Assembly: GCF_963678635.1 (NCBI RefSeq)
Contig: NC_087068.1
Span: 7,944,027 to 8,008,026 of the forward strand
Direction: 5' to 3'
From: Symsagittifera roscoffensis
Lineage: Eukaryota; Xenacoelomorpha; Acoela; Convolutidae
DNA: 64,000 nucleotides
Made by a program: the position numbers and the translations under genes. The notes below the pieces were generated by a model, which did not search any database, was not told the origin of the DNA, and was given only the letters and a program-made list of their open reading frames with translations. Below are positions 1 to 9,490 of the stretch, piece after piece; position 1 is the first letter of the stretch; every line of letters begins with the position of its first letter.

Positions 1-102
1 TTCAAAATTTTCACTTTTTTGGGGAAGTTTTAAGCAAGACACTAAGTATTTTTGTTTCCTGGATTGTTTTATATGGTGATAAATCATTTATAGAAAGCAA
101 TT

Positions 103-245
103 AACTTCAACTATGTTAATCATCAGTTGAGTTTGTTTACAAAACGTAACAATTAAGCGAAACAACGTGTCAATTGTTTCAGGTTGTTTCGCTTAATTGT
201 TACGTTTTGCAAACAAACTCAATTGATGATTAACATAGTTAAAGT
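103..245. repeat. Foldback inverted repeat
   Basis: Two nearly perfect complementary arms (about 103-166 and 183-245) flank a 16-bp loop, giving a potential 64-bp hairpin. No ORF lies inside. It abuts the 3' end of the LINE fragment and could be a small MITE-like foldback or an inversion scar. Confidence 0.85.
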
Positions 246-2510
246 CGGATTTTGATAATACATCGGATTTTGATAAGGCAAGTTATGTCGTCGGCATATG
301 AAACTAGTTTGGGGCGCATTAAACCGAAACCAACCATTGCTTCTGTAGATTCAATTGCTCGAAGAAGGCTTCGAGAAAAACTATGAATAAAAATGCGGAA
401 AGAGGGCGACCTTGTCTCATACCACGATGAATCTTGAACCTAGCTACTAAAAAAATTTATATATCTCAATTACTGCTTTTGAGTCTAATAACAAAGTTTC
501 AATAGCTCTAATGGAAAGCTCATCAAGGTTTAACCCTTTCAAATTTTCGATGAGAAGTGATCTGTCAACTCTGTCAAATGCTTTAGAAAAGTCTAATTTT
601 ACAGCACATGAACCTCGATTAGCCAATCGTTCTGGAGTAAAAACTTTTCACAACTTTTTTATTGCTGTGTGCATTTGTCTTCCAGGCAAATACGCGTGCT
701 GATGGTTTTTTACAAGTTTGCAAAGGTCTTTTTAAATTCTTTTACAGACTACATGGGCAAAATTTTCGCCTCAGTGTTCATATGAGTGATCTGGCAAAAA
801 TCTTGTACTGCTATGGCACTTGCGGATTTTAGGAGCAGTTTGATTATTGCTAAGTAAAGCTATTTGGGAGTTTTCCACCATGGACAAAATGATTGAAAAC
901 TCTAGCTAAAATTGAACAAAACTCATCCGCGAAAGTTTTATATAGTCGAGAAGTAATGCCGTCTGGTCCAGGCGAGCTTTTTAAATTCAGTTTGCTTATA
1001 ACCAAGTAAATTTCCTCCTCTGTAGAGTAATTATAGCTATCATTCTCATTATTTTAAAGATTATTTTTTAAGTAGTTGATCGGAGTCTGTTGTAAAACGA
1101 TTTGAAAAAATATTTGAAAATACTTTCGAAAGTGATTAAGAATATCCCCATCTGTATGATTAACGTTCTGACCCACTTGAGTTCGCTTGATTGAGTTAAT
1201 TGTGTTCTTTGAGGTCCCTTGACTACAAAATTCGGGTACACCCTCAAAAATAAAACTGAGAGTTTTCGGAATTTTTTAAAAATCTGAAAAAAAAACTTTT
1301 TTCTTCGAAACGTTTTGAAGATGTTCCTGCACCAAATGATGTTTTTTTCAACCAAACTCGGATTCGGACATTTTCTGGTGTGTATGCAATCTCTGAGAAC
1401 GTTTTCGTGATACTTCTTTATATGGAGTTCTCAATGATCTACACGCTTTTTGTTCTCTTGAATAAAGTTCAGAAGGTCATGAAAATGATGATTTAAGTTT
1501 TCGTAACTACTTGGTGATTCATTTTCAAAAAATTTTTATAAAACTTCACGAATTAAGCTGGCGTCGTTCTTCAAAATTTCTTCTTTAATTCCCAGTAACT
1601 ACGACCGCGCTGGTATATGTTAGATGAGTTAACAAAAACGTGTAAGAGCAAAAGATCAGATATTGATATTTGAGTGCTTTGCATAGAGTCATACTCTGTT
1701 TCGAAATTCATAAAAACACAATCTAAGCGCGCAAAAGTTTTTTCTTTTGTTTGTCATATTGTGTATAATCACAAAAATCATTCTTGAGAGCGAATTCATT
1801 AAAACCAAAACAATCAAGAATTTGTTATTTGTGTTGGGTAAATCGTTTGATACGCGCATCATTTAACTCAAGAGCTGTTAATATTGTCATAACTCAGCTC
1901 ATTAAATTCACCCGTCATGATGTTTTCGATTTTTTTGGTATAAATCTGGTGCTTAATTTCAGGGAATTCAAAGTTGCTTGGAAGGAATTTGGGTTCGCAT
2001 TACCTTTGATAACAAACAAATCATGTTTGACAAATTTTAGCGGTTGAACACCTGTCCTAGAAGCAATTTTTGCAGGATTCAAGTTTAATGACCATAACTT
2101 TAAGAAACTACCAGAATTATTTCAACCCGGTATGAAATCAAATAAAACATAATTTTTATCCAGTAAACTCAGATGTATATTTGTAAGATTTGATACTTTT
2201 GCTTACTGAATGCACAAAATGAAACTAGGCAATTTTTTTAATGCTTGGCATTTTTTGATAAATGAATGTAATTTAGTTGAATTTCCTATGCTAAAAATGT
2301 TAACAGAAAAAAAAATATCTGGTTCTTCGCACATAAAAATTTTGCTAAAACACTCCTCAAACCAAGTCTTGTCGGTAATTTTTAGATTTAATTTTGGGCC
2401 TTTTTTTGCAGAGTAAAAATAAAAATATACGACCTGATTGTTGACAACCTCATCCTTTTGTTTTTTTTTTGGTTGGAGTTGCTGCACTGTTTGTTTTAGA
2501 TTCATTAAGC
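246..2510 (-). pseudogene. Decayed LINE (endonuclease and reverse transcriptase)
   Basis: Minus-strand translation in several frames gives the hallmarks of a non-LTR retrotransposon polymerase. Near 880-990 there is SSPGPDGITSRLYKTF, the start of the RT. Near 540-605 there is KLDFSKAFDRVDRSLL. Near 376-436 there is HRGMRQGRPLSAFLF, and near 275-310 LVSYADDITCLI, which carries the catalytic YADD. The stretch about 1570-1735 resembles the C-terminal end of an APE-type endonuclease (RLDCVFMNF, then GRSYWELKEE). Stops and frameshifts interrupt every domain, so it is dead. The 3' part after YADD is missing, cut off at the foldback repeat. The clade was not determined. A lysine-rich open stretch at 2203-2505 may be upstream LINE sequence or chance. 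Confidence 0.75.
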
Positions 2511-2639
2511 AAAACTCTCTTATAATATTACGTCTCGATGTTTAAATTAAAAAGAGTATTTTGTCATTTATTTTCCATGAAAGTGGCTTAAGTCAAAATC
2601 AACAACCTTTGTTTAACCGCATTTTTTTTGATTTCCTTC

Positions 2640-2742
2640 AAAAAATTAAAATTCAAAAGCCAAAATTATTTCACTCCTTTTTTGAATATAGCAGTTACAG
2701 TTTCAATCAATATTGAACCAATCACAGACGAGTCTTTCAACA
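2640..2742 (-). repeat. Copia LTR fragment (start of 3' LTR)
   Basis: On the minus strand the sequence after the Copia polypurine tract begins TGTTGAAAGACTCG, a typical Copia-type LTR start. About 90 bp of it recurs, diverged, at 19160-19300. The far end of the LTR could not be located. Confidence 0.55.
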
Positions 2743-3012
2743 CTCCCCTTCAAAAGGTACTTTCATAGAGTAGCTTGCATATCTGCGCCAAACGAACACG
2801 TGGAAGTCTTTTTGTCAGAACATCCGCAACAAAAATTGTAGTAGGAAAAATTTTTCACGTAATCTTACCAGAGCGAAGTTGTTTTCGAACAAAGTGTACT
2901 TTAAGGTCGATATGTTTGGCTCTCGATCTTTAAGATGTTTCATGAGCTACACAGATTGCTCCTTGGTTGTCACTAAGCAAAAGGTCCACAAACATCACTG
3001 TGGACTATTTCA
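2743..3012 (-). pseudogene. Ty1/Copia pol remnant (integrase motif joined to RNase H)
   Basis: Minus-strand translation gives SDNQGAICVAHETS, then RAKHIDLKVHFVRKQL and VADVLTKRLPRVRLAQICK. This is the conserved C-terminal end of the Copia RNase H domain, followed by a stop and the purine tract AAGGGGAG directly before an LTR start. Two in-frame stops interrupt it. Just upstream, FEIVHSDVCGP is the start of a Copia integrase core, so an internal deletion has joined integrase to RNase H. Family identity is well supported; the element is dead. Confidence 0.75.
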
Positions 3013-3149
3013 AACTAATTTTAGTTTTGCGCTAACTTGAGGGTTTCTAGGGACAAGTTTCTCAGAGAGAAGAACTAAATTCGCTGAAATAGAGAAATAG
3101 ACGAGGTGAACAATAAAAATTGGAACAGCAGTTGAAATTATCGTTAAAA

Positions 3150-3760
3150 GACCATTCCGAATTGTAACGATTGTGCATTTACAATCGTTACAAGGCAATT
3201 CACGAGAACCAAGAAGGGTGTTGGGACGACGTGTCCAGCCTTCCGGAAAGAAATATGGACGTTATTTCTCCGGATTCCAGAAACCGGAAGAGTCTCGGGA
3301 AAGGCCTTACAGATTATTTTAACAAATTTTTAGCTTCCCAGAGATGTCCTGAATTGAATTATTAACATCCAAATTCGTTTTCAGATTATGAGAAGCTAGG
3401 AGTTGAGGGAAAGAGTTGATCCATCCTTGATGGAGATGATGATTTTTTATCTACTGAGCAAAAACAATTCTAAATATAAATAGTAGCCCTGTTTTTAGGA
3501 GTGACCTCGTGGTCTGGGAATACTGAGACCCAGCCATGAGCTCACTATTTTTGCATGTAATTCAGTTAATTAGAGCGTTCTGCTGGAAGCCGGAAACAGT
3601 AACATTTTTGTCGACCCGACGTTAGAAAGACCACCAAAAGAACTGACTTTGGCAGAGACGGTGAAAAGCATGCAGAGGTGTGTTTAGACGCTAGCCAGTC
3701 GTTTTAGAACCTAGCTTTTTTTTCCCGTCGATATGTACTTCCGGGCGATTGTTCCATCTT
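3150..3760 (+). repeat. Diverged G1-type LTR fragment, opposite orientation
   Basis: This stretch matches the reverse complement of the 919-bp G1 LTR over most of its length. Shared blocks include CCTGAATTGAATT, GGAGTGACCTCGTGGTCTGG and the end CTTCCGGGCGA. It is much more diverged than the two G1 LTRs are from each other. One end is missing. It is best read as an older solo LTR fragment of the G1 family. Confidence 0.7.
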
Positions 3761-4015
3761 CTCTGTCTAATTTTGATGTTGTTCTCGTTGAGAATACTGT
3801 TCTTCTATTTTCGCCATTTTCAGTATGTGCGAAAGATAACAAAATTGCGTCTCTTTCACGTCTGAACCGAACGTTTAAAAATTTACATGTCAGCTCAAGC
3901 TAACCCTTCCTCGGTAAAATGCACGATTAACACCGCTAATCCATAAAAACAGTCAATCGTCCCTGTCAGATGCATCAATAAAAATTCGAATTCTGACTTT
4001 GCATTTTCGTACATT
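3761..4015. other. Unassigned spacer
   Basis: AT-rich sequence between the old LTR fragment and element G2a. No ORF, repeat or RNA feature was recognised. Confidence 0.5.
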
Positions 4016-4906
4016 TGTAACAGTCGCCTACTTTGGTCACATATGAGGCTTAAGAAAAATAGGCCCTATAACCATTGGCTCAGGGACACTATCTCTTCTG
4101 TTTTTCTACCTCAAAAACGGTCGGAGCCAATTCGGTTCACTTGCGACATGAGACTAGAACCCGTTACAGCTTAAAGGCCACTACCAAAATACCCCCACTC
4201 TAGAAAATAAGAACGTGCCCATACTTAGACCTCAAAATACCCAAAATACGCGAACGCCGTTAAAAACAGGGTCGGAACAATCCGTTAAGTTACTTTTTAT
4301 TGGACAGTGGAACTTTGATCCATTTCAGATGGATCAACCTAAAACTCGCCTTACCTCAACATACTTATCACAAAATGCACTCGGGAAAATTAAATTAGGT
4401 ACTTACATAGCAGCACACTTGAGAATCAGAGTAATTAAGCTAATTAGTAACTCTAGCATAATTATAATTGAATATAACTCGAGAAGTTTTCTAACAATGA
4501 GTTCCAATCAAAGGAAATGAGTTTTAACTTGAGAATGTAGTTTTCGGTCTGAGCCATTGGGAGACTTCAGTTATCTACCTTTCCATTGAAGGTTCACTCT
4601 GATTCAGCTGAATTCCGATCTTCTTTCGTAATCACTCTGTCTCCTATATCAAGATAGGACAACTCTACTCTCGTGGTTTTTATTATTATCTCGGAAATTG
4701 CGAATAGCAATTTCCCGCTGTTTTTTCTGTCACTTTCCCGCAATTGCGATTCGGTCGTGTTGATTTTATTTTTGATGTTTTCAGTTGTCGCGAGAAAACT
4801 GAGCATGACAGGCTCAATTCGAATTTTTGAAAAAATAATCTTCATCCCAAAACCACGTATTTCGTATTCCTCAAGGTCAAACTTCCAGATATGACCGACT
4901 GGCACA
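4016..4906 (-). repeat. G2a 3' LTR
   Basis: Starts TGTAACAGTCG and ends CGACTGGCACA on the plus strand, an inverted TG/CA pair. It is similar along its whole length to 18218-19112. A strong splice-donor sequence (TAT|GTAAGTACC, sense) lies at about 4406. A 103-codon open frame (4594-4905) starts at the LTR edge. Confidence 0.92.
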
Positions 4907-4920
4907 TACTCCCCGGACTC
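4907..4920 (-). promoter_or_regulatory. G2a 3' polypurine tract
   Basis: Sense strand reads GAGTCCGGGGAGTA directly before the LTR TGTG. The core GTCCGGGGAGT is identical in G2b and recurs inside the elements. It is preceded by GAGGACATCGAT. Confidence 0.8.
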
Positions 4921-5299
4921 AAGATCGATGTCCTCATCGCGTGCTGCTGTCTGTCAGTGAATCCCCAGAAACCCGAATGTTGCTCAAGGTACAGTGCCAG
5001 TGGTCTTTTACAGAAGTTTGCAGCAGACTTAATTTTATCTACACCCCAAAATTCACAACCATGTAAAATTTTCACACTATCGCTAAACAGCAATCAAAAT
5101 CTGCACACACCTGCACCATTGAATTTTCGCTTTTTAAGCTAGTAATTTAAAATCAATCAGGAAATTGTCATGCAGCATTTTGATTTATATAATAGATATA
5201 ACATATTAATAACAATATCTCATTTGTTAAAATTTTTTTTACGTGAACCCAGATTTCATCCAAGTTCACCCTCGAGCCCCTTTTCTTCCCTCTCAAGAC
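4921..5299 (-). other. G2a 3' noncoding region
   Basis: Lies between the long-ORF remnant and the polypurine tract. It is very similar to 52680-53096 of G2b. It includes two CTCAAGACT-type motifs just after the stop codon. Confidence 0.6.
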
Positions 5300-6946
5300 T
5301 CAAGACTCTAGAATATCCCATTGAGCCACCTGCTCACCTCGCGTCAGTCGGTACACCATCGACTCCAGTTGCTTGCTGGATAGAGTTCTTGAGGCGAGGA
5401 AAGGGGGATTTGGAAGTGGTCCAAATGTGAATTGGGCCGTCTCCAGCAAGTCTGCCTCCAACGCGCTTATTTGCCTTTGGAAAACGTCATTCAACCATTC
5501 CACTCCCCTAGGCCTGTCAAAATGGATTCCGTTTGAGGATGAATTGTAGGGGAAGGCAGCTCGCTCCATTTGCTCGGCTACATCCAGCAATCCAATGGGA
5601 AGGACACTCCTCTGATGTATTTGCCTGACTACTTCGTTCAGGTTCCGCACCTTCGTATTCATCTCCATCGCAAATCCAATGGGAAGGACACTCCTCTGAT
5701 GTATTTGCCTGACTACTTCGTTCAGGTTTCGCACCTTCGTACTCATCTCCATCGCGTGTTGGTCAGCTTTCATATTGTAAGGGACTGTACACACTGTGAG
5801 TATGGCAGGATCCATTTGAATCGGTAACTCCTCAAGGATGCAGCTCATCTTGTCATGTAGCCTCATAAACTTCCTTGACTCCCCCCTGGACACGTCATTA
5901 GTCCCGATCATTAGAGTTACCGTGTATACTCTTGCCATCCGTAGCATCTTAAGTGATGCTAATATCTGCGGCATTGCAGCTCCAGCGAAACTCAAGATCC
6001 CAGTCTGCCAATGCAACTGAATCCGGGTCAGCACCCGCAGCAGGCTGTCCCCTATGTTTAGGTGGACCGTACCCTCCGGTACACGTGGCAGCGTATGATA
6101 TTCCACCCAAGCCGCGTCATGGAAGCAATCCCTCCTGACTCTTTGTGCTGTGCTCCAATCCATGCGATTGTACCTGCGGTATCTGTCCTCCGTGTTCTTC
6201 TTGTAACTTGAGATTACCACACTCCTCATCGGTTGCTCCCTCCAAGTCGGGGGTAACTCCACTCTTGCTGGACTCTAACGATTTCTTAGCTGTAGTCTCT
6301 CATTCAATTCTTTCAGACGTGACGAGCTCCCGCTCACCTGACTGCCACTCGGATTTGAACTCGGAGTATACCCCGGCAGTGCGACATCCATCAATAGGCG
6401 TATCGGTTGTGTCTCTAAACCAGGCAGGGAGGACGTTGACTCAGTCGGTATCCATACCTCCAACCCTTCGTTTATGTGCTCCTGAGCTGCGCGCTCAAGG
6501 TTAAACCGTCCCTTCGATCTGGAAGCCTCATCCACTTCCATACGTGACTCTGGTCTTGAACCGGTGGCCGTTCGCTTCTTGGGCCTGGCTCCCTTTTGCA
6601 TGTCGAGCTCGCGCTGTCGCCGCTGGATTCTCTCAAGTTCCGACTTCAGCTGTTCACAATTCGCCGCATTCTCTCGCACCCTTTGTTGTTGCTGGTCGAA
6701 TCCCCTCACCCCTCCATCCACATTCCAGGAGAGCCATCTGGTTTGCTCTTGGTTGGATATTCCATCAGTGGTGTAGCCGACCATTAAAACCACTTCTGTT
6801 GCAGACTCCCTGCATTCACCCTGCTCTTCCAATTGGAGGATGGCTTTCAGCATCACCGCCATTCTCTCATCCACTTGGGTGTAATCCATATACCTCAAGC
6901 GTCTGTATAGTTCATCAAGCGTGGGCCTCTTCATAGCCGCGGGCAT
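5300..6946 (-). pseudogene. Long env-position ORF of G2a, deleted; carries SGNH hydrolase
   Basis: This is a shortened version of the 2974-codon ORF of G2b. The first segment (6946-6275) has the N-terminal domain (PTLDELYRRLR) joined to RVRENAANCEQLKSELER, so about 90 residues of linker and coiled coil are missing. One in-frame TAG (6272-6274) separates it from 6262-5300. The second segment holds the SGNH hydrolase with GDSL, GTND and NGIH blocks. The usual catalytic Asp two residues before Gly-Ile-His is Asn here, unlike G2b. After the hydrolase the frame jumps to KQLESMVYRLT, found about 470 residues further on in G2b, and ends soon after. The C-terminal two thirds are deleted. The copy is non-functional or at best a defective derivative. 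Confidence 0.85.
5589..5756 (-). repeat. 84-bp tandem duplication inside the SGNH domain
   Basis: Two adjacent 84-bp copies (5589-5672 and 5673-5756) encode a 28-residue repeat containing TKVRNLNEVVRQIHQRSVLP. G2b has a single copy. The duplication keeps the frame but enlarges the loop before the catalytic His block. Confidence 0.9.
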
Positions 6947-6997
6947 GGACTTCTAAAATCGATCTGCCATTTTGTTTAATCTCTGAATGATCTTGCG

Positions 6998-7105
6998 CAC
7001 GTACCAACTTGAGAATTACCGTACCATTTGAAAATTACCGTACCACTTGAGAATTACCGTACCACTTGAGATTTAGCGTACCAGCTTGAGTACTTGAGAG
7101 TTAAC
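6998..7105. repeat. CTTGAG motif array upstream of long ORF (G2a)
   Basis: Four to five imperfect 19-20-bp units on the plus strand have the form GTACCA(A)CTTGAGAATTACC. They lie in the leader of the long ORF. G2b has the same array at 62012-62080 with the hexamer as its reverse complement, CTCAAG. Confidence 0.8.
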
Positions 7106-7183
7106 TTCTTCTAGTGTTGCTTGACTGTGGGTTTGTTCAAGACCTTCTTTTTCTTTCAGTTGAGTTTAGTTGGGTAAATCAAT

Positions 7184-7390
7184 CTGAAAATAAAACTTGA
7201 TCTTTAGATTAAAAGGCTATGTTCCTATCCTAAACCCCCCTGCCATTATAGTTAAAACCTTATCCTTTTCGTTCTACTAAAATAATTCAATTGGAAGTTT
7301 TTTAAGAGCATGCAGATTATTTTTATAATTTAGCACCATCAATCATTTAAAATTTAATTGTCATGCCAATCACTTTTAAGATCCTTTTAC
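7184..7390 (-). other. Candidate intron before the long ORF (G2a)
   Basis: The sense strand shows a donor CAG|GTAAAAGG at 7390 and an acceptor TTTTATTTTCAG|ATT ending at 7184, giving a 207-bp intron. The same donor and acceptor sit at matching places in G2b. It lies between the macro-like ORF and the long ORF. RNA evidence is absent. Confidence 0.55.
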
Positions 7391-7458
7391 CTGTTCCGTG
7401 CCCCAACACCTAACTTGAGATCCCTTCATGCCCAATTCAAGACCCCCATGTATCTGAC

Positions 7459-8590
7459 TTAGGCGATACTCAGGTAGTATTTCTTGTGCAGATGTACCAT
7501 TATCTCCGTTTCTGCGAGGACCACGTGTAGGATAGCATATAGTTCCCTTGGGCTCAGCTTGCCCCTGTTTGGGTCGTAGACCGGCATTGAGACCTCCGTT
7601 ATTCTTCTTTCGATCATGAAGTCCCGCAGTCTCGTTAGTGCCAACATCACGTGTTCAGGATTGATCGTGTTCCTCTCACTGACCCTCGTCACTAAGAAGC
7701 ACAGGTATTTGCCTGGGACTTGTGCTACTGATGGTGGAAGCGCAGCCATTCCTCCAAGCCCCGGTCTCTGTCTGAACAGAAACTCCACGTTCTGGTACTC
7801 TCTCTTGAAGTCGGCGTCCAGTCTTGATTTGAAACTCATGTCCGCCGTGACACAGATTGCGCTAGTCCTGTCCGACAGAATGAAGTCGCTATCCGTTATC
7901 AGGATGTTCTCCGAGTATTCGTTGGGTATTTCAAACTTTGTTTTGAAATTCCGTCCTATGGTAGGCTCAGCCTCCTCCCCATCCAGCTCCAGTCCGCTCG
8001 TTTCTCTCACTTTCCTGAGTTTCTTTATCATCAAATTTTCGGTGTGGGTAAGTCCTACCCCCAATCCCCGGACAAAAATATTTATCGACGTCCCCGTCGA
8101 TGGTGCTGGGTCTAAATTAGCTGGTGGAATCTCGAGCGGCCTGTCTGTTACTGTCCAGCCGAAGAGGGGATCCTCCGTTTTCATGTGCTTTCCCGCTGAT
8201 ACGTCAACTTATTGGATGCTTTGTCCTTCGCCGCTTCCGTTCTTGACATCGCGCATCCATTCTAATCTCCTCAAGTTCGTATTCTCCCCCATCTCTATCT
8301 CGCTCTGTTCCAAATCTGTCTCTCGTTCTGGTGTCGAGTAGTCTTCCTGTGGGTAGTGTTCATTGTCATTGATAATTTGCCATTCACCATTCCAGTTCGC
8401 CCACACTTAGTAGCTCTTCGCTTAGTTCATCGGGCTGTATCTTATCAATCAAGAAATCATCTCCGTACCTGTTGTACCTCATGCCTGTTCGTTTGCGATT
8501 GCCACTCCTTGTCTCCGCTGGTATTGGTAAGTCTGGTTCTGTCCACTTCGGCACCTCACCCTGCTCCGGATTGTTCCAGTCTTCTTCCAC
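7459..8590 (-). pseudogene. C-terminal pol extension with macro-like domain (G2a)
   Basis: The best segment, 8184-7459, is a 241-codon frame corresponding to the end of the pol polyprotein. After the block GTSINIFVRG it has DSDFILSDRTSAICVTADMS, then RPGLGGMAALPPS, KYLCFLVTR and VSMPVYDPNRG, ending LHKKYYLSIA. The order and spacing resemble TARG1/OARD1-type macro domains, which bind ADP-ribose. The usual Gly-Cys-Gly-Leu-Asp loop is replaced by Asp-Pro-Asn-Arg-Gly, so catalysis is doubtful. Upstream segments 8406-8209 and 8590-8384 are the acidic linker in other frames, so this copy is frameshifted. G2b has it uninterrupted. Confidence 0.7.
8041..8101 (-). promoter_or_regulatory. Conserved block: hairpin plus internal polypurine-like tract (G2a)
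   Basis: Almost identical at the nucleotide level to 30802-30862 and 63082-63142. The sense strand has ATCGACG-GGGA-CGTCGAT, a 7-bp stem with a GNRA-type loop. This is followed by a U-rich run and GTCCGGGGATT, one base from the 3' polypurine core. Then comes GGGTA-GGACT-TACCC. Confidence 0.7.
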
Positions 8591-8596
8591 AAAGGA

Positions 8597-9486
8597 TTAC
8601 GCCTCAGAGTCCGCTTCTATCTTTTCATTGTCATCCAAACTCAAGTTCTCGTTGCCATCATTTTTCTCTCTGGTTCCTTTCTCGTTCACTTCACACGCTG
8701 GCTCCACCAGTAGGTACTCAAGGCCCCCCATTTCCTGTGGTATACACCAGTCCTCTAGGGATGGGACGTGAGGCTTCAGATTTTCATAATGTGCTGCTCG
8801 CCCCGTACTCAAGCGGTAGAACCGTCCTTGTTGGTGTACTTCCGTTATCATGAATGGTCCTCTCCATTTCTTAAGTAGTTCTTGCGCTGTCTCATTTGTG
8901 CTTGCGCAGTGTTCCTCCTGCAGAGCTCGTTTAGTTCCTGCTGTCTCCTGATCGCTTCTTTCACGTATGCTTGAGGCGACGTCCTCTTCCCTTCGTATTC
9001 CGGGTAAAAAAATGTCAGGGGCATTGCTCTCTCCCTGCCCGTCAACATAATGAAAGGCCTGATGCCCGTTGTTGAGTGTTGCGTACTGTTGTATGCCCCT
9101 ACGACTTGCGGCAGATATTTGTCCCAGTCCGTCATGTATCTTGAGCAGTATACCCTCAACATGTTCACCAACGTTCAATTCTGTCTCTCTACCAGCCCGT
9201 TGGTCTGAGGATGGTAGGTTGTCAAGTGTGCATGAGCAATGTGTGACCTCTTCAACAATTATTTTGTCAAGTCCCCCACAAAGGCTTTGCCGTTGTCCGA
9301 CTTAAAAGTCATTGGACAACCATATCGTGATATCCAATGCGTTATCAGGTGGTCACAAGTCTCCTCTGCTGAGGCTGTCTGACACGGGGCCGCTTCTGCC
9401 AACTTTGTGAAGTGATCTATTATAACCAGTATCTGGTTATATCCCGACTCCGTCATGCAGATCTTTTGATGGTCTATTTGCACCAC
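8597..9486 (-). pseudogene. Integrase core and C-terminal part (G2a)
   Basis: Segment 9486-9259 has the first two catalytic Asp motifs (IDHQKICM and SDNGKAFVG). TTYHPQTNGLVERQN, with the catalytic Glu, follows in a stretch broken by stops at about 9180-9255. Segment 9171-8848 continues the core (AYNSTQHSTTGIRP). The frame at 8597-8900 has LLKKWRGPFMITEVH and ends in the acidic linker. The region joining them lacks the GQYVWVFQNVIPP block kept in G2b, so there is a deletion plus a frameshift. It inserts cDNA in the intact relative; this copy cannot. Confidence 0.8.
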
Positions 9487-9490
9487 CTCG

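Noticed and set aside
8041-8060. Plus-strand GGGTAAGT as a splice donor
   Set aside because: It is a perfect donor sequence but on the strand opposite all genes; its conservation is better explained by the sense-strand hairpin and polypurine tract.
7616-8341. Plus-strand 241-codon ORF opposite the macro-like module
   Set aside because: It is antisense to a domain-bearing frame. The matching antisense frame in G2b is an expected shadow of the same codon use.
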